Positions 18,873-26,255 of a DNA stretch of 64,000 bases are shown piece after piece (positions within the stretch are counted from its first letter, which is position 1; every line of letters begins with the position of its first letter). Under the pieces are notes generated by a model. The model was not told where the DNA came from and did not search any database. It saw nothing but the letters and a program-made list of their open reading frames with translations. Origin of the DNA: Pseudomonas eucalypticola (GTDB lineage: Bacteria > Pseudomonadota > Gammaproteobacteria > Pseudomonadales > Pseudomonadaceae); contig NZ_CP056030.1 of assembly GCF_013374995.1 (NCBI RefSeq), positions 2,574,501-2,638,500 of the forward strand. Direction: 5' to 3'. The translations under genes and the position numbers were made by a program.

Positions 18873-20207
18873 ATGATGCACCTGGCGCTCTACCTTGAAG
18901 CAGGCATCCACCAGGGAGGCTGGCGGCACCCTGACTCGGCTACCAGCGGCGGTGTCGATTGGCCCTTGTACAAGAAGATCGCCAAGCGCGCCGAAGCGGC
19001 CTGCCTGGACATGCTGTTCGTGGCCGACAAGTTGTCGATCGACGACAACTACGGCGGCCACTTCGCCGACACCGTGAAATACCGCGCGGTGGCGCGTCCC
19101 GAACCGTTGACCCTGCTGGCCGCGCTGGCGGCGGTTACCGATCGCATCGGCCTGGGCGGCACGGTGTCTTCCTCCTATTCGGCGCCGTTCACGGCGGCGC
19201 GGATGCTGGCCAACATCGACCACCTCAGCGGCGGCCGGGCGGCGTGGAACGTGGTCACCTCGGTGAGCGACGGCGAGGCGCGCAACCACGGGCGGGCCAC
19301 CCATTATGCCCACGGCGAGCGTTACCAGCGTGCCGAAGAGTTCATCGATGTGGTGCGCAAACTATGGGATAGCCACGGTGATGATGCGCTGGTGCGAGAT
19401 GTGGCCAGTGGCGTGCATGGCGACCCGTCGCGGTTGCAGTACGTCGACCATCGGGGCGCCCACTTCGACGTGCGCGGGCCGCTGAATATCGCGCGCCCGC
19501 CCCAGGGCCACCCGGTGCTGATCCAGGCCGGGGTGTCGGAGACCTTCATCGACCTGGCGGCGCGACACGCCGAGGTGGTGTTCGTGGTGCAGGCCACGCT
19601 GCCCCGCGCGCGGGATTTCTACCGCCTGATCAAAGAGCGCGCCAAGGCGTTCGGCCGTGACCCGGCCTCGATCAAGGTGCTGCCAGGCATCGTGCCGATC
19701 GTCGGCGTGGATGGCCGGGAAGCACGTGAAAAGGACGCGTTGCTCAAGTCGCTGATCCGTCCCGAGGCTGGCCTGAGTTTCATGTCCGCGAGCATGAACC
19801 ACGACTTGTCCCAGTACCCGCTCAACGCGCCACTGCCGGATATCACTGAGCGCATCACTGGCAGCAAGGGTCGTTTCCAGTACGTCATTCAGGAAGCCGT
19901 GGCCCGGGGCATGACCGTGGCCGAAGTGGGCAAGTGGTACGCCGAAAGCCTGTCATTCTTCTCTCCCGTAGGCAGCCCCCAGGAAGTCGCCGAGCAACTG
20001 ATCGACTGGTACCAGGCCGAAGCCTGCGATGGTTTCGTGGTGCTGCCGGCGTACCTGGAAGAGGGGGATGACCTGTTCCTCGGCCAGGTGGTGCCGTTGC
20101 TGCAACAGGCCGGGGTATTCCGCCAGTCCTACCCGGGCAGGACCCTGCGCGACACCCTGGGGCTGACGACACCGGGTAGTGGCCCTGGCAAAGTGGCGCG
20201 CAGGTAG
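18873..20207 (+). CDS. FMN-dependent monooxygenase of the NtaA/SnaA/DszA luciferase-like family
   Basis: About 444 residues starting MMHLALYLEAGIHQGGWRHP. Luciferase-like barrel signatures of the NtaA/SnaA/SoxA/DszA group are present: DWPLYKKIAKRAEAACLDMLF, GGTVSSSYSAPFTAARMLAN, GRAAWNVVTSVSDGEARN and HPVLIQAGVSETF. These enzymes use FMNH2 from a separate reductase to oxidise small organic or organosulfur compounds. No reductase gene is next to it. Start 18873 has an AAGGAAG ribosome site, so the upstream in-frame start at 18828 was not chosen. Substrate unknown. Confidence 0.85.
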   Translation: MMHLALYLEAGIHQGGWRHPDSATSGGVDWPLYKKIAKRAEAACLDMLFVADKLSIDDNYGGHFADTVKYRAVARPEPLTLLAALAAVTDRIGLGGTVSSSYSAPFTAARMLANIDHLSGGRAAWNVVTSVSDGEARNHGRATHYAHGERYQRAEEFIDVVRKLWDSHGDDALVRDVASGVHGDPSRLQYVDHRGAHFDVRGPLNIARPPQGHPVLIQAGVSETFIDLAARHAEVVFVVQATLPRARDFYRLIKERAKAFGRDPASIKVLPGIVPIVGVDGREAREKDALLKSLIRPEAGLSFMSASMNHDLSQYPLNAPLPDITERITGSKGRFQYVIQEAVARGMTVAEVGKWYAESLSFFSPVGSPQEVAEQLIDWYQAEACDGFVVLPAYLEEGDDLFLGQVVPLLQQAGVFRQSYPGRTLRDTLGLTTPGSGPGKVARR

Positions 20208-20402
20208 CGGGCCAGGCAGGACCGCGCGCAAGCTCGGCAAGCAGGCGACGCGGTCGAAGTGACGCGGGTGGTAGCGCGCCACGTCGGCCATGGCTCGGCG
20301 GTTGCCCTCTGGAATGCGCGGTGCAGGCAACCTTGATATTACGGGTAGGCAACGGTGCTGTATCAGCCATACTAGGCGCTTTCCTTTCAGCCAGGCGCAT
20401 CG
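20208..20402. other. 195-bp spacer without recognised gene
   Basis: Between the monooxygenase stop and the ClcB start I see no supported gene, promoter motif or hairpin. A minus-strand frame reads through it but belongs to no family I recognise. Confidence 0.5.
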
Positions 20403-21743
20403 ATGTCCAGCTTGCCCGAACCCGTCCCGTCTTCGTTGTCACCCATGCGCCGCGGCCGCAGGCTATTGCGTTCACGCTGGCGAGGCGGGCGCCAGCAGTT
20501 GGCGTTCTGGGTCGGAGCGCTGTTGGTAGGGCTGGTGGCGCTGGCCTTCGCCTGGCTGGCTGACCAGTCGTTCGCGCTGTTTCAACAGCTGCTCGGCAGC
20601 GCCGCCTGGCTGCCGCTGCTGATAACGCCCCTGGGGTTCGCCACGCTGGCCTGGGCGACACAGCGCTGGTTCGCGGGCGCCAAGGGCAGCGGTATTCCCC
20701 AGGTGATCGCGGCGCTGGAAACGCCATCAAGGGGGTTGCGCGCGCAGGTGCTGGCGCTGCCATTGGCGGCGGCGCGCCTGTGTCTCACCTTGGGCGCCTT
20801 GCTGGTGGGCGGCTCGGTAGGGCGTGAAGGGCCCACGGTGCACGTGGGGGCGGCCGTGTTGCATGCCTTCGGTACGCGCCTTGGCCTGCATGGCCGTCGC
20901 GCGGTGGCGGGGCTGATTCTGGCGGGGGGCGCGGCGGGCATCGCCGCGGCGTTCAACACGCCGCTAGCCGGCGTGGTGTTCGCCATCGAGGAATTGAGCC
21001 GCACGTTCGAGCAGCGCTTCAGTGGCCTGGTACTCACGGCCGTGCTGATTGGCGGTGCGGTAACCCTGGGGCTGATGGGCCACTATTCCTACTTCGGTGA
21101 GGTGGGTGGGCACTTGCCGGTGGGGTGGGGGTGGGGGGAGGTACCGGCGTGTGCGCTGCTGGGCGGTGTGCTGGGGGGCGTGTACGTGAAGCTGGTACTG
21201 CCTTCACGGCGTGGCTGGATCGGCCGCCTGTGCGCCCTGCGTGACCGCACTCCCGTGCGCTTCGCCGGTGCCTGCGGGCTGGTGCTGGCGCTGCTGGGAC
21301 TGCCGTCCGGCAACCATGTGTTCGGTACCGGTTACCAGGAGACTCATGCGTTGCTGGAGGGCCAACCGGTAACCGACGGCGCCTTCCTGTTGTGGAAGTT
21401 TCTGGCCAATGTGGTGTCTTACCTGGCGGGTATTCCCGGGGGGCTGTTTTCGCCCTCGCTGAGCATCGGCGCCGCGTTCGCACCGCTGCTCGCCTGGTTG
21501 CCGGGCTTCAACCTGCAGACCTGTGCGCTGTTGGGGATGGGGGCCTATCTGGCGGGCGTGACCCGTTCACCCCTGACCGCTTCGGTGATCGTGCTGGAAC
21601 TGTCACATAGCCCAGACCTTGCCATCCCCATGCTCGCGGCCAGTTTGATGGCGGCGGCGATTTCCGGCTGGATTGCGCCTGTGTCGCTGTACCACGCGCT
21701 GGCCCACCAGTTCCTCGACAGGCTCGCCCCGGCCAAGGCGTGA
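20403..21743 (+). CDS. clcB: ClC-type chloride channel/transporter, ClcB-like
   Basis: 446 residues with many hydrophobic helices. The ClC filter motifs are in order: GAKGSGIPQV (residues about 97-106), GGSVGREGPTVHVGA (about 138-152), and GIPGGLFSPSLSIGAAF (about 345-361). FNTPLAGVVFAIEEL and GAYLAGVTRSPLTASVIV also match the family. The glutamate of GREGP is the gating residue. ClcB proteins of bacteria are linked to acid and ion homeostasis. Single-gene unit. The usual C-terminal CBS domains are absent, as in ClcB of enteric bacteria. Confidence 0.9.
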   Translation: MSSLPEPVPSSLSPMRRGRRLLRSRWRGGRQQLAFWVGALLVGLVALAFAWLADQSFALFQQLLGSAAWLPLLITPLGFATLAWATQRWFAGAKGSGIPQVIAALETPSRGLRAQVLALPLAAARLCLTLGALLVGGSVGREGPTVHVGAAVLHAFGTRLGLHGRRAVAGLILAGGAAGIAAAFNTPLAGVVFAIEELSRTFEQRFSGLVLTAVLIGGAVTLGLMGHYSYFGEVGGHLPVGWGWGEVPACALLGGVLGGVYVKLVLPSRRGWIGRLCALRDRTPVRFAGACGLVLALLGLPSGNHVFGTGYQETHALLEGQPVTDGAFLLWKFLANVVSYLAGIPGGLFSPSLSIGAAFAPLLAWLPGFNLQTCALLGMGAYLAGVTRSPLTASVIVLELSHSPDLAIPMLAASLMAAAISGWIAPVSLYHALAHQFLDRLAPAKA

Positions 21744-21943
21744 CGACCCGCATTGGGGCGGGCGGGGTGTCGCTGCGCCGCAATGTTGCATTCTTGCGCT
21801 GGGCAATGGTTCGTTTTCTCCTCGCCCGGCTCTCGGTAAACCGCACCTGCCGGGCCCTGGCACGGGTTTCATGAAGCAAAGGGCAGGGCTGGCAAGCATT
21901 CTGCAATAGCTGACCAGTTGATCAGTTTTTAGAGTGCCTCGCC

Positions 21944-23134
21944 ATGTCATTGCCTACTTCGTTTTCCCGTTCCCTGGATATTGTCATCATCGGTGCCGGC
22001 ATTGGTGGTTTGTCCGCCGGCATCGCCTTGCAGCAAGGCGGCCATCGCGTACGCTTGTTTGACCGGGTAGCGGAATTGACCCCCGCAGGTGCTGCCATTT
22101 CGATCTGGCCCAACGGCGTCAACGTTCTTGAGAAACTCGGCCTGGGGGCGGCGATCAAGGCCGCCAGCGGCCAGATGACGTCCATGAGCTACAGCACCGC
22201 CGCGGGCGAACTCTTGACCCGTTTCAGTCTGCAGCCGCTGTACGACGCGGTCGACCAGCGTGCCTGCCCCATTGCCCGCACCGCCCTGCAGGCGATTCTG
22301 CTGCAGGCTTGTGGCCCTGAAAATGTCACCTTGGGCGTAACCTGCGAAGCCGTCGAAGCCTTGGCCGATGGGGTGCAGTTGCTGTTCTCGGATGGCCAGC
22401 GTATCGAGGCCGACCTGGTGGTGGCGGCTGACGGCACCCATTCGCAGTTGCGCAACCAGGTGGCGGGTGCGCCGGTGGCGCGGGAGTACTGCGGGTATGT
22501 CAATTGGAATGGCCGAATCAACGCTGCCGAAGACCTGGCGGCGGTCGAGGAGTGGACGCAGTTCGTGGGCGAGCACAAGCGCGTGTCGTTGATGCCCATG
22601 GGCAACGGGCAGTTGTATTTCTTCTTCGACGTGCCGCTGCCGGCCGGCACAGCGAACGTGCGGGATAGCTACCGTGATGAACTACGGGCCCATTTCCGCG
22701 GGTGGGCGCCGGCCGTGCAGCGGTTGATCGAGCGGCTCGACACCCGGATCGTCAGCCGCGTGGAAATCCACGACATGGCCCCCATTTCCAGCTTCGTCAA
22801 CGGCCGCGTGGTGTTGCTGGGCGACGCCGCGCACCCCATGGCGCCGGACCTGGGGCAGGGTGGGTGCCAGGCCCTGGAAGATGCCTGGGCACTGGCGCGC
22901 TGCCTGGAGCGCGACGCCCCCGACCTGGCTGCCGCCCTGGCACGTTACGACGCGGCACGGGTCGAGCGTACGGCGCAGATCATGCAGCGTGCCCGCGCCC
23001 GAGCAGGGGTCACCCATGGGCATGACCCGCGCCAGACCGAAAACTGGTATCAGGAACTGGCCGAGGAAACCGGCGAGCGGGTGATTGCCGGGTTGGTCAA
23101 GACCGCGGTGGGGGGTGGTGAGTTGCTCGTGTAG
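21944..23134 (+). CDS. hpxO: FAD-dependent urate hydroxylase-like monooxygenase HpxO
   Basis: 396 residues of the single-component aromatic hydroxylase class. The FAD motif IVIIGAGIGGLSAGIALQQ is at residues 13-31, the DG motif is DLVVAADGTHSQLR and the GD motif is GRVVLLGDAAHPMAPDLGQGG. GAAISIWPNGVNVLEKLGLG, CGYVNWNGRI and the end ENWYQELAEETGERVI closely resemble HpxO, which converts urate to 5-hydroxyisourate. The other urate pathway genes are not in this window, so substrate assignment rests on similarity I recall. The 21744-21943 spacer upstream shows no gene. Confidence 0.75.
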   Translation: MSLPTSFSRSLDIVIIGAGIGGLSAGIALQQGGHRVRLFDRVAELTPAGAAISIWPNGVNVLEKLGLGAAIKAASGQMTSMSYSTAAGELLTRFSLQPLYDAVDQRACPIARTALQAILLQACGPENVTLGVTCEAVEALADGVQLLFSDGQRIEADLVVAADGTHSQLRNQVAGAPVAREYCGYVNWNGRINAAEDLAAVEEWTQFVGEHKRVSLMPMGNGQLYFFFDVPLPAGTANVRDSYRDELRAHFRGWAPAVQRLIERLDTRIVSRVEIHDMAPISSFVNGRVVLLGDAAHPMAPDLGQGGCQALEDAWALARCLERDAPDLAAALARYDAARVERTAQIMQRARARAGVTHGHDPRQTENWYQELAEETGERVIAGLVKTAVGGGELLV

Positions 23135-23155
23135 TCAAGCTGCAACCGGCGTACA

Positions 23156-23731
23156 TCAAGGTTGCTCGATCATCATCACCGCCATGGTGTCGGGCTCCAG
23201 TGCCTCGAACACGTGCGCCTCCTGGGCTGAGTAGCTCATGTAATCCCCCGCATTCAGCACTACCGGTGCCTGCGCCGGGCCGACCCTGGCCCGGCCGCTG
23301 CACAGCAGCACATGTTCGAGGGTGCCCGCCGGATGCGGCGGCGACAGTTTAGCCTGGCCGGGTTGCACCTTCAGGCGATACAGGTCGCGGCGCACGCCTG
23401 GCGGGCAGTCGGCCAGCAGCGTGGCGGCATAATGGCCGTTTTCGGCGCACGCCGTCTGCCCTTCGTTCGCGCGGATCACGCGCACTTGCTGCTGGGGCTG
23501 CTCGAAGAAACGCGTTACTGGCAGCCCCATGGCGACGGCCAGTGCCCACAGGGTTTCGATGCTCGGGTTGCCCAGCCCGGTCTCCAGTTGCGACAAGGTC
23601 GACTTGGCAATGCTCGCGCGCCTGGCCAGTTCGGTGACCGAGAGGTTGGCCAGCAGCCGCTCGCGCTTGATGGCCCTGGCGAGCAGGTCAATGGGGCGTG
23701 AAGGAGTGGCACTGTTCGTTATATCAGTCAT
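23156..23731 (-). CDS. XRE-family regulator with C-terminal cupin domain
   Basis: 191 residues. A helix-turn-helix of XRE type (residues about 18-72: LANLSVTELARRASIAKSTLSQLETGLGNPSIETLWALAVAMG) is followed by a cupin fold (about 110-188, with PPHPAGTLEHVLLCSGRARV and DYMSYSAQEAHVFEAL). Such proteins sense a small ligand in the cupin and repress or activate neighbours. It is divergent from an EamA transporter with a 107-base spacer that holds a direct repeat suited as operator. Its natural target is probably that transporter and itself. Confidence 0.85.
   Translation of the reverse strand: MTDITNSATPSRPIDLLARAIKRERLLANLSVTELARRASIAKSTLSQLETGLGNPSIETLWALAVAMGLPVTRFFEQPQQQVRVIRANEGQTACAENGHYAATLLADCPPGVRRDLYRLKVQPGQAKLSPPHPAGTLEHVLLCSGRARVGPAQAPVVLNAGDYMSYSAQEAHVFEALEPDTMAVMMIEQP
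23713..23727. promoter_or_regulatory. Direct-repeat copy 1, possible XRE-cupin operator
   Basis: TGTTCGTTATATCAG, overlapping the first codons of the XRE-cupin gene. It matches 13 of 15 bases with the second copy at 23798-23812, in the same orientation and 85 bases away. Confidence 0.45.
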
Positions 23732-23797
23732 TTGTTCGCCAAATAAGTCTAAAAGGATTGACGCCAGTGCGCTGAGTGATTCAGCATAACGGCCGAT

Positions 23798-23812
23798 TGT
23801 TCATTATATCGG
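23798..23812. promoter_or_regulatory. Direct-repeat copy 2, possible XRE-cupin operator
   Basis: TGTTCATTATATCGG, 26 bases before the EamA transporter start. With copy 1 it flanks the divergent promoter region. The AT-rich core TTATATC stands out against the GC-rich surroundings. Confidence 0.45.
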
Positions 23813-23838
23813 CCTGTCGTAGGCATAAGAAAGTGCGC

Positions 23839-24744
23839 ATGCTCAACCCACACGGTCGCGGGGTGCTTGAGATGGCCACCGCCATGGTGATATCCGGCAC
23901 AGTGGGCTGGTTTGTGTTGATGTCGGGGCAGTCAGCCACGGCCGTGGTGTTCTGGCGCTGCGTGTTCGGCGCCCTGGCCATGCTGGTGGCAGGCTGGCTG
24001 TCAGGCGTGTTCAAGCGGGGACGGGCTACCGGCCGGCAGTGGGTGTTGATGGGCCTGGGAGGGGTGGCCCTGGTGCTCAATTGGGTGCTGCTGTTCAGCG
24101 CCTACCACCACGCTACCCTGGCGGTTGCCACCGTGGTGTACCACACCCAACCGTTCATGCTGATGGCCTTGAGCGTGGTGCTGTTAGGGGAGCGCTTCTC
24201 TGTCGGCAAGAGCCTGTGGTTGCTACTCGCGTTCGCAGGCCTGGTGTTGATCGTGGTGGGGCAGGCGAGCGGCGCGGCGGCAGCCCCCGACTACCGGTAC
24301 GGCGTCGCGCTGGCACTGGGGTCAGCGTTTTTCTACGCCCTGGCGGCGCTGATCGCCAAGCAACTGAGGCCCCTACCTGCCCACCTCATCGTGCTGGCCC
24401 AGATGGTGGTAGGGATGGTGATCCTGGCGCCGTTCACGGATTTCTCCGCCACCGCGCGGGCCCCAGGGCCGTGGGCCTGCCTGGTGATCATCGGTATGGT
24501 GCATACCGGGCTGATGTCCACGCTCTTGTACAGCGCTCTCCAGCGGATTCCGACTGCGATGGCGGGGGCGCTGTCGTTTATTTACCCGGTGGTCGCCATC
24601 CTGGTGGACTGGCTGGCGTTCTCGCACCCGTTGAGCTTGCCGCAATTGGTAGGGGCGGCCGTGATCCTGCTGGCGGCGGCGGGCATGAACGTTGATTGGG
24701 GTCAAGGACGCCGCGGTGCGAGCGCCCATAATGTTGTCAAATGA
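23839..24744 (+). CDS. EamA/DMT-family transporter (10-TM metabolite exporter type)
   Basis: About 301 residues with about ten hydrophobic helices in two EamA halves. First half: MVISGTVGWFVLMSGQS through LMALSVVLLGERFSVGKSLW. Second half: YGVALALGSAFFYALAALIAKQL through ALSFIYPVVAILVDWLAFSH. The conserved GER and PVVA patterns match the drug/metabolite transporter family. Substrate unknown; many relatives export amino acids or related compounds. Divergent from the XRE-cupin regulator. Start 23839 was chosen over 23776 because the first helix begins shortly after. Confidence 0.8.
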   Translation: MLNPHGRGVLEMATAMVISGTVGWFVLMSGQSATAVVFWRCVFGALAMLVAGWLSGVFKRGRATGRQWVLMGLGGVALVLNWVLLFSAYHHATLAVATVVYHTQPFMLMALSVVLLGERFSVGKSLWLLLAFAGLVLIVVGQASGAAAAPDYRYGVALALGSAFFYALAALIAKQLRPLPAHLIVLAQMVVGMVILAPFTDFSATARAPGPWACLVIIGMVHTGLMSTLLYSALQRIPTAMAGALSFIYPVVAILVDWLAFSHPLSLPQLVGAAVILLAAAGMNVDWGQGRRGASAHNVVK

Positions 24745-24749
24745 GGGGG

Positions 24750-24768
24750 GCTAATAATTCTCATTTTT
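24750..24768. promoter_or_regulatory. Possible Fur box upstream of the antiporter-decarboxylase operon
   Basis: GCTAATAATTCTCATTTTT agrees with the 19-base Fur consensus at 13 positions by eye. It lies 62 bases before the antiporter start, in an AT-rich stretch. Antiporter-decarboxylase operons are usually tied to pH or arginine, so an iron link would be unexpected and the match may be chance. Confidence 0.35.
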
Positions 24769-24830
24769 TCTTGCTGTATTGCCGCCGTCTGCTAAGACTT
24801 TTTAGTCGATGTTTCCATGAGGTCAACGGA

Positions 24831-26255
24831 ATGCCAGCCATAAAGAAAATGAGCGTCGTGCAGCTGACCATGCTGACCGCCGTGAATATGCTCGGTTCAG
24901 GCATCGTTTTATTACCCACGAAGTTAGCGGAAGTGGGTGGCATCTCGATTTTGTCCTGGTTGGTTACTGCCACGGGGTCGCTGGCCCTGGCCTACGCCTT
25001 CGCGCGCTGCGGCATGCTCAGCCGAAAGACCGGCGGCATGGGCGGTTACGCCGAATATACATTCGGCAAGGCGGGCAACTACATCACCAACTACACGTAT
25101 GGCCTTTCGCTACTTATCGCCAATGTGGCCATTAGCATTACAGCGGTGGGTTATATCCAAACCCTGTTTGATATCAAGTTGGATTCCCTGCAAGTAGGCC
25201 TGGCAACTATCGCGTTGCTGTGGATTACCACGTTCGCTAACTTCGGGGGCGCAAGCATTACCGGCAAGATAGGCGCGGTCACGGTCTGGGGCGTGATTGC
25301 CCCGGTGGTGCTGGTATCAACCATCGGTTGGTTCTGGTTCGACAGCAGCACCTACGCCGCTGGCTGGAACCCCCACGACCGCAGTTGGTTCGACGCGGCT
25401 GGCGCTTCGGTAGCCATTACCTTGTGGGCATTCCTGGGCCTGGAATCGGCTTGCGCCAACGGCGACGCGGTGGAAAACCCCGAGAAGAACGTGCCCATCG
25501 CGGTATTGGGCGGCACCCTGGGCGCCGCGGTGATCTACATCGTGTCCACCAACGTCATCGCCGGCATCGTCGACAACGCTGCGTTGGTGTCGTCCACCGC
25601 GCCGTTCGGCCTGGTCTTCGCCAAGATGTTCAACCCGGCCATTGGCAACCTGGTGATGGGCCTGATGGTGCTGGCCTGCATCGGCTCGCTGCTGGGCTGG
25701 CAGTTCACGGTGGCCCAGGTGTTCAAGAGTTCGGCGGACACCGGCTATTTCCTGCCGATCTTCGCCAAGGCCAACAAGCATGGCGTGCCGATCATCAGCA
25801 TGCTGATCCTGCTGGCGATCCAGACGGCCCTGGGCCTGTTGACCATCAGCCCGGACCTGTCCAAGCAGTTCGACACATTGGTGAACCTGGCGGTGGTGAC
25901 CAATCTGGTGCCGTACATCCTCTCCATGGCCACGCTGATGACGCTGCAGAGCATCTCCAACGTGCCACCGGGCAAGGCCATGATCACCAATATCGTCGCG
26001 GGCATCGCCACGGCCTACAGCTACCTGGCGCTCTACAGCTCCGGGGCCCAGGCGCTGATGCTCGGCGGGGTGGCGACCATTGTCGGCTACACCCTGTTCG
26101 GCTTCGTCAACACCCGGCTGATCCGCCTGGAGGCGCTGAACAACAGCGTGCCGACCCAGACCGTGGCGGCCCAGCACATCGTCGGCCAGCTCATACCGGT
26201 CAATGACCTGAGCGCTGGCGCCACGCACAACCGCACACTGGAGGTGACCCCATGA
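24831..26255 (+). CDS. Amino acid/diamine antiporter, PotE/LdcB-like (APC family)
   Basis: About 474 residues with twelve hydrophobic segments. NMLGSGIVLLPTKLAEVGG, FARCGMLSRKTGGMGGYAEY, LWAFLGLESACANGDAVENPEKNVPIAVLGGTLGA and GSLLGWQFTVAQVFKSS are the blocks of PotE/CadB/AdiC-type exchangers, closest by eye to PotE. It would swap an external basic amino acid for the diamine made by the decarboxylase encoded next. The stop overlaps the decarboxylase start by four bases. In P. aeruginosa the lysine decarboxylase LdcA has an antiporter partner in the same order, so lysine/cadaverine is as likely as ornithine/putrescine. Confidence 0.87.
   Translation: MPAIKKMSVVQLTMLTAVNMLGSGIVLLPTKLAEVGGISILSWLVTATGSLALAYAFARCGMLSRKTGGMGGYAEYTFGKAGNYITNYTYGLSLLIANVAISITAVGYIQTLFDIKLDSLQVGLATIALLWITTFANFGGASITGKIGAVTVWGVIAPVVLVSTIGWFWFDSSTYAAGWNPHDRSWFDAAGASVAITLWAFLGLESACANGDAVENPEKNVPIAVLGGTLGAAVIYIVSTNVIAGIVDNAALVSSTAPFGLVFAKMFNPAIGNLVMGLMVLACIGSLLGWQFTVAQVFKSSADTGYFLPIFAKANKHGVPIISMLILLAIQTALGLLTISPDLSKQFDTLVNLAVVTNLVPYILSMATLMTLQSISNVPPGKAMITNIVAGIATAYSYLALYSSGAQALMLGGVATIVGYTLFGFVNTRLIRLEALNNSVPTQTVAAQHIVGQLIPVNDLSAGATHNRTLEVTP

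Noticed and set aside
19885..20763. Minus-strand open frame of 292 codons over the monooxygenase and ClcB genes
   Set aside because: Proline-, arginine- and alanine-rich shadow of two supported genes.
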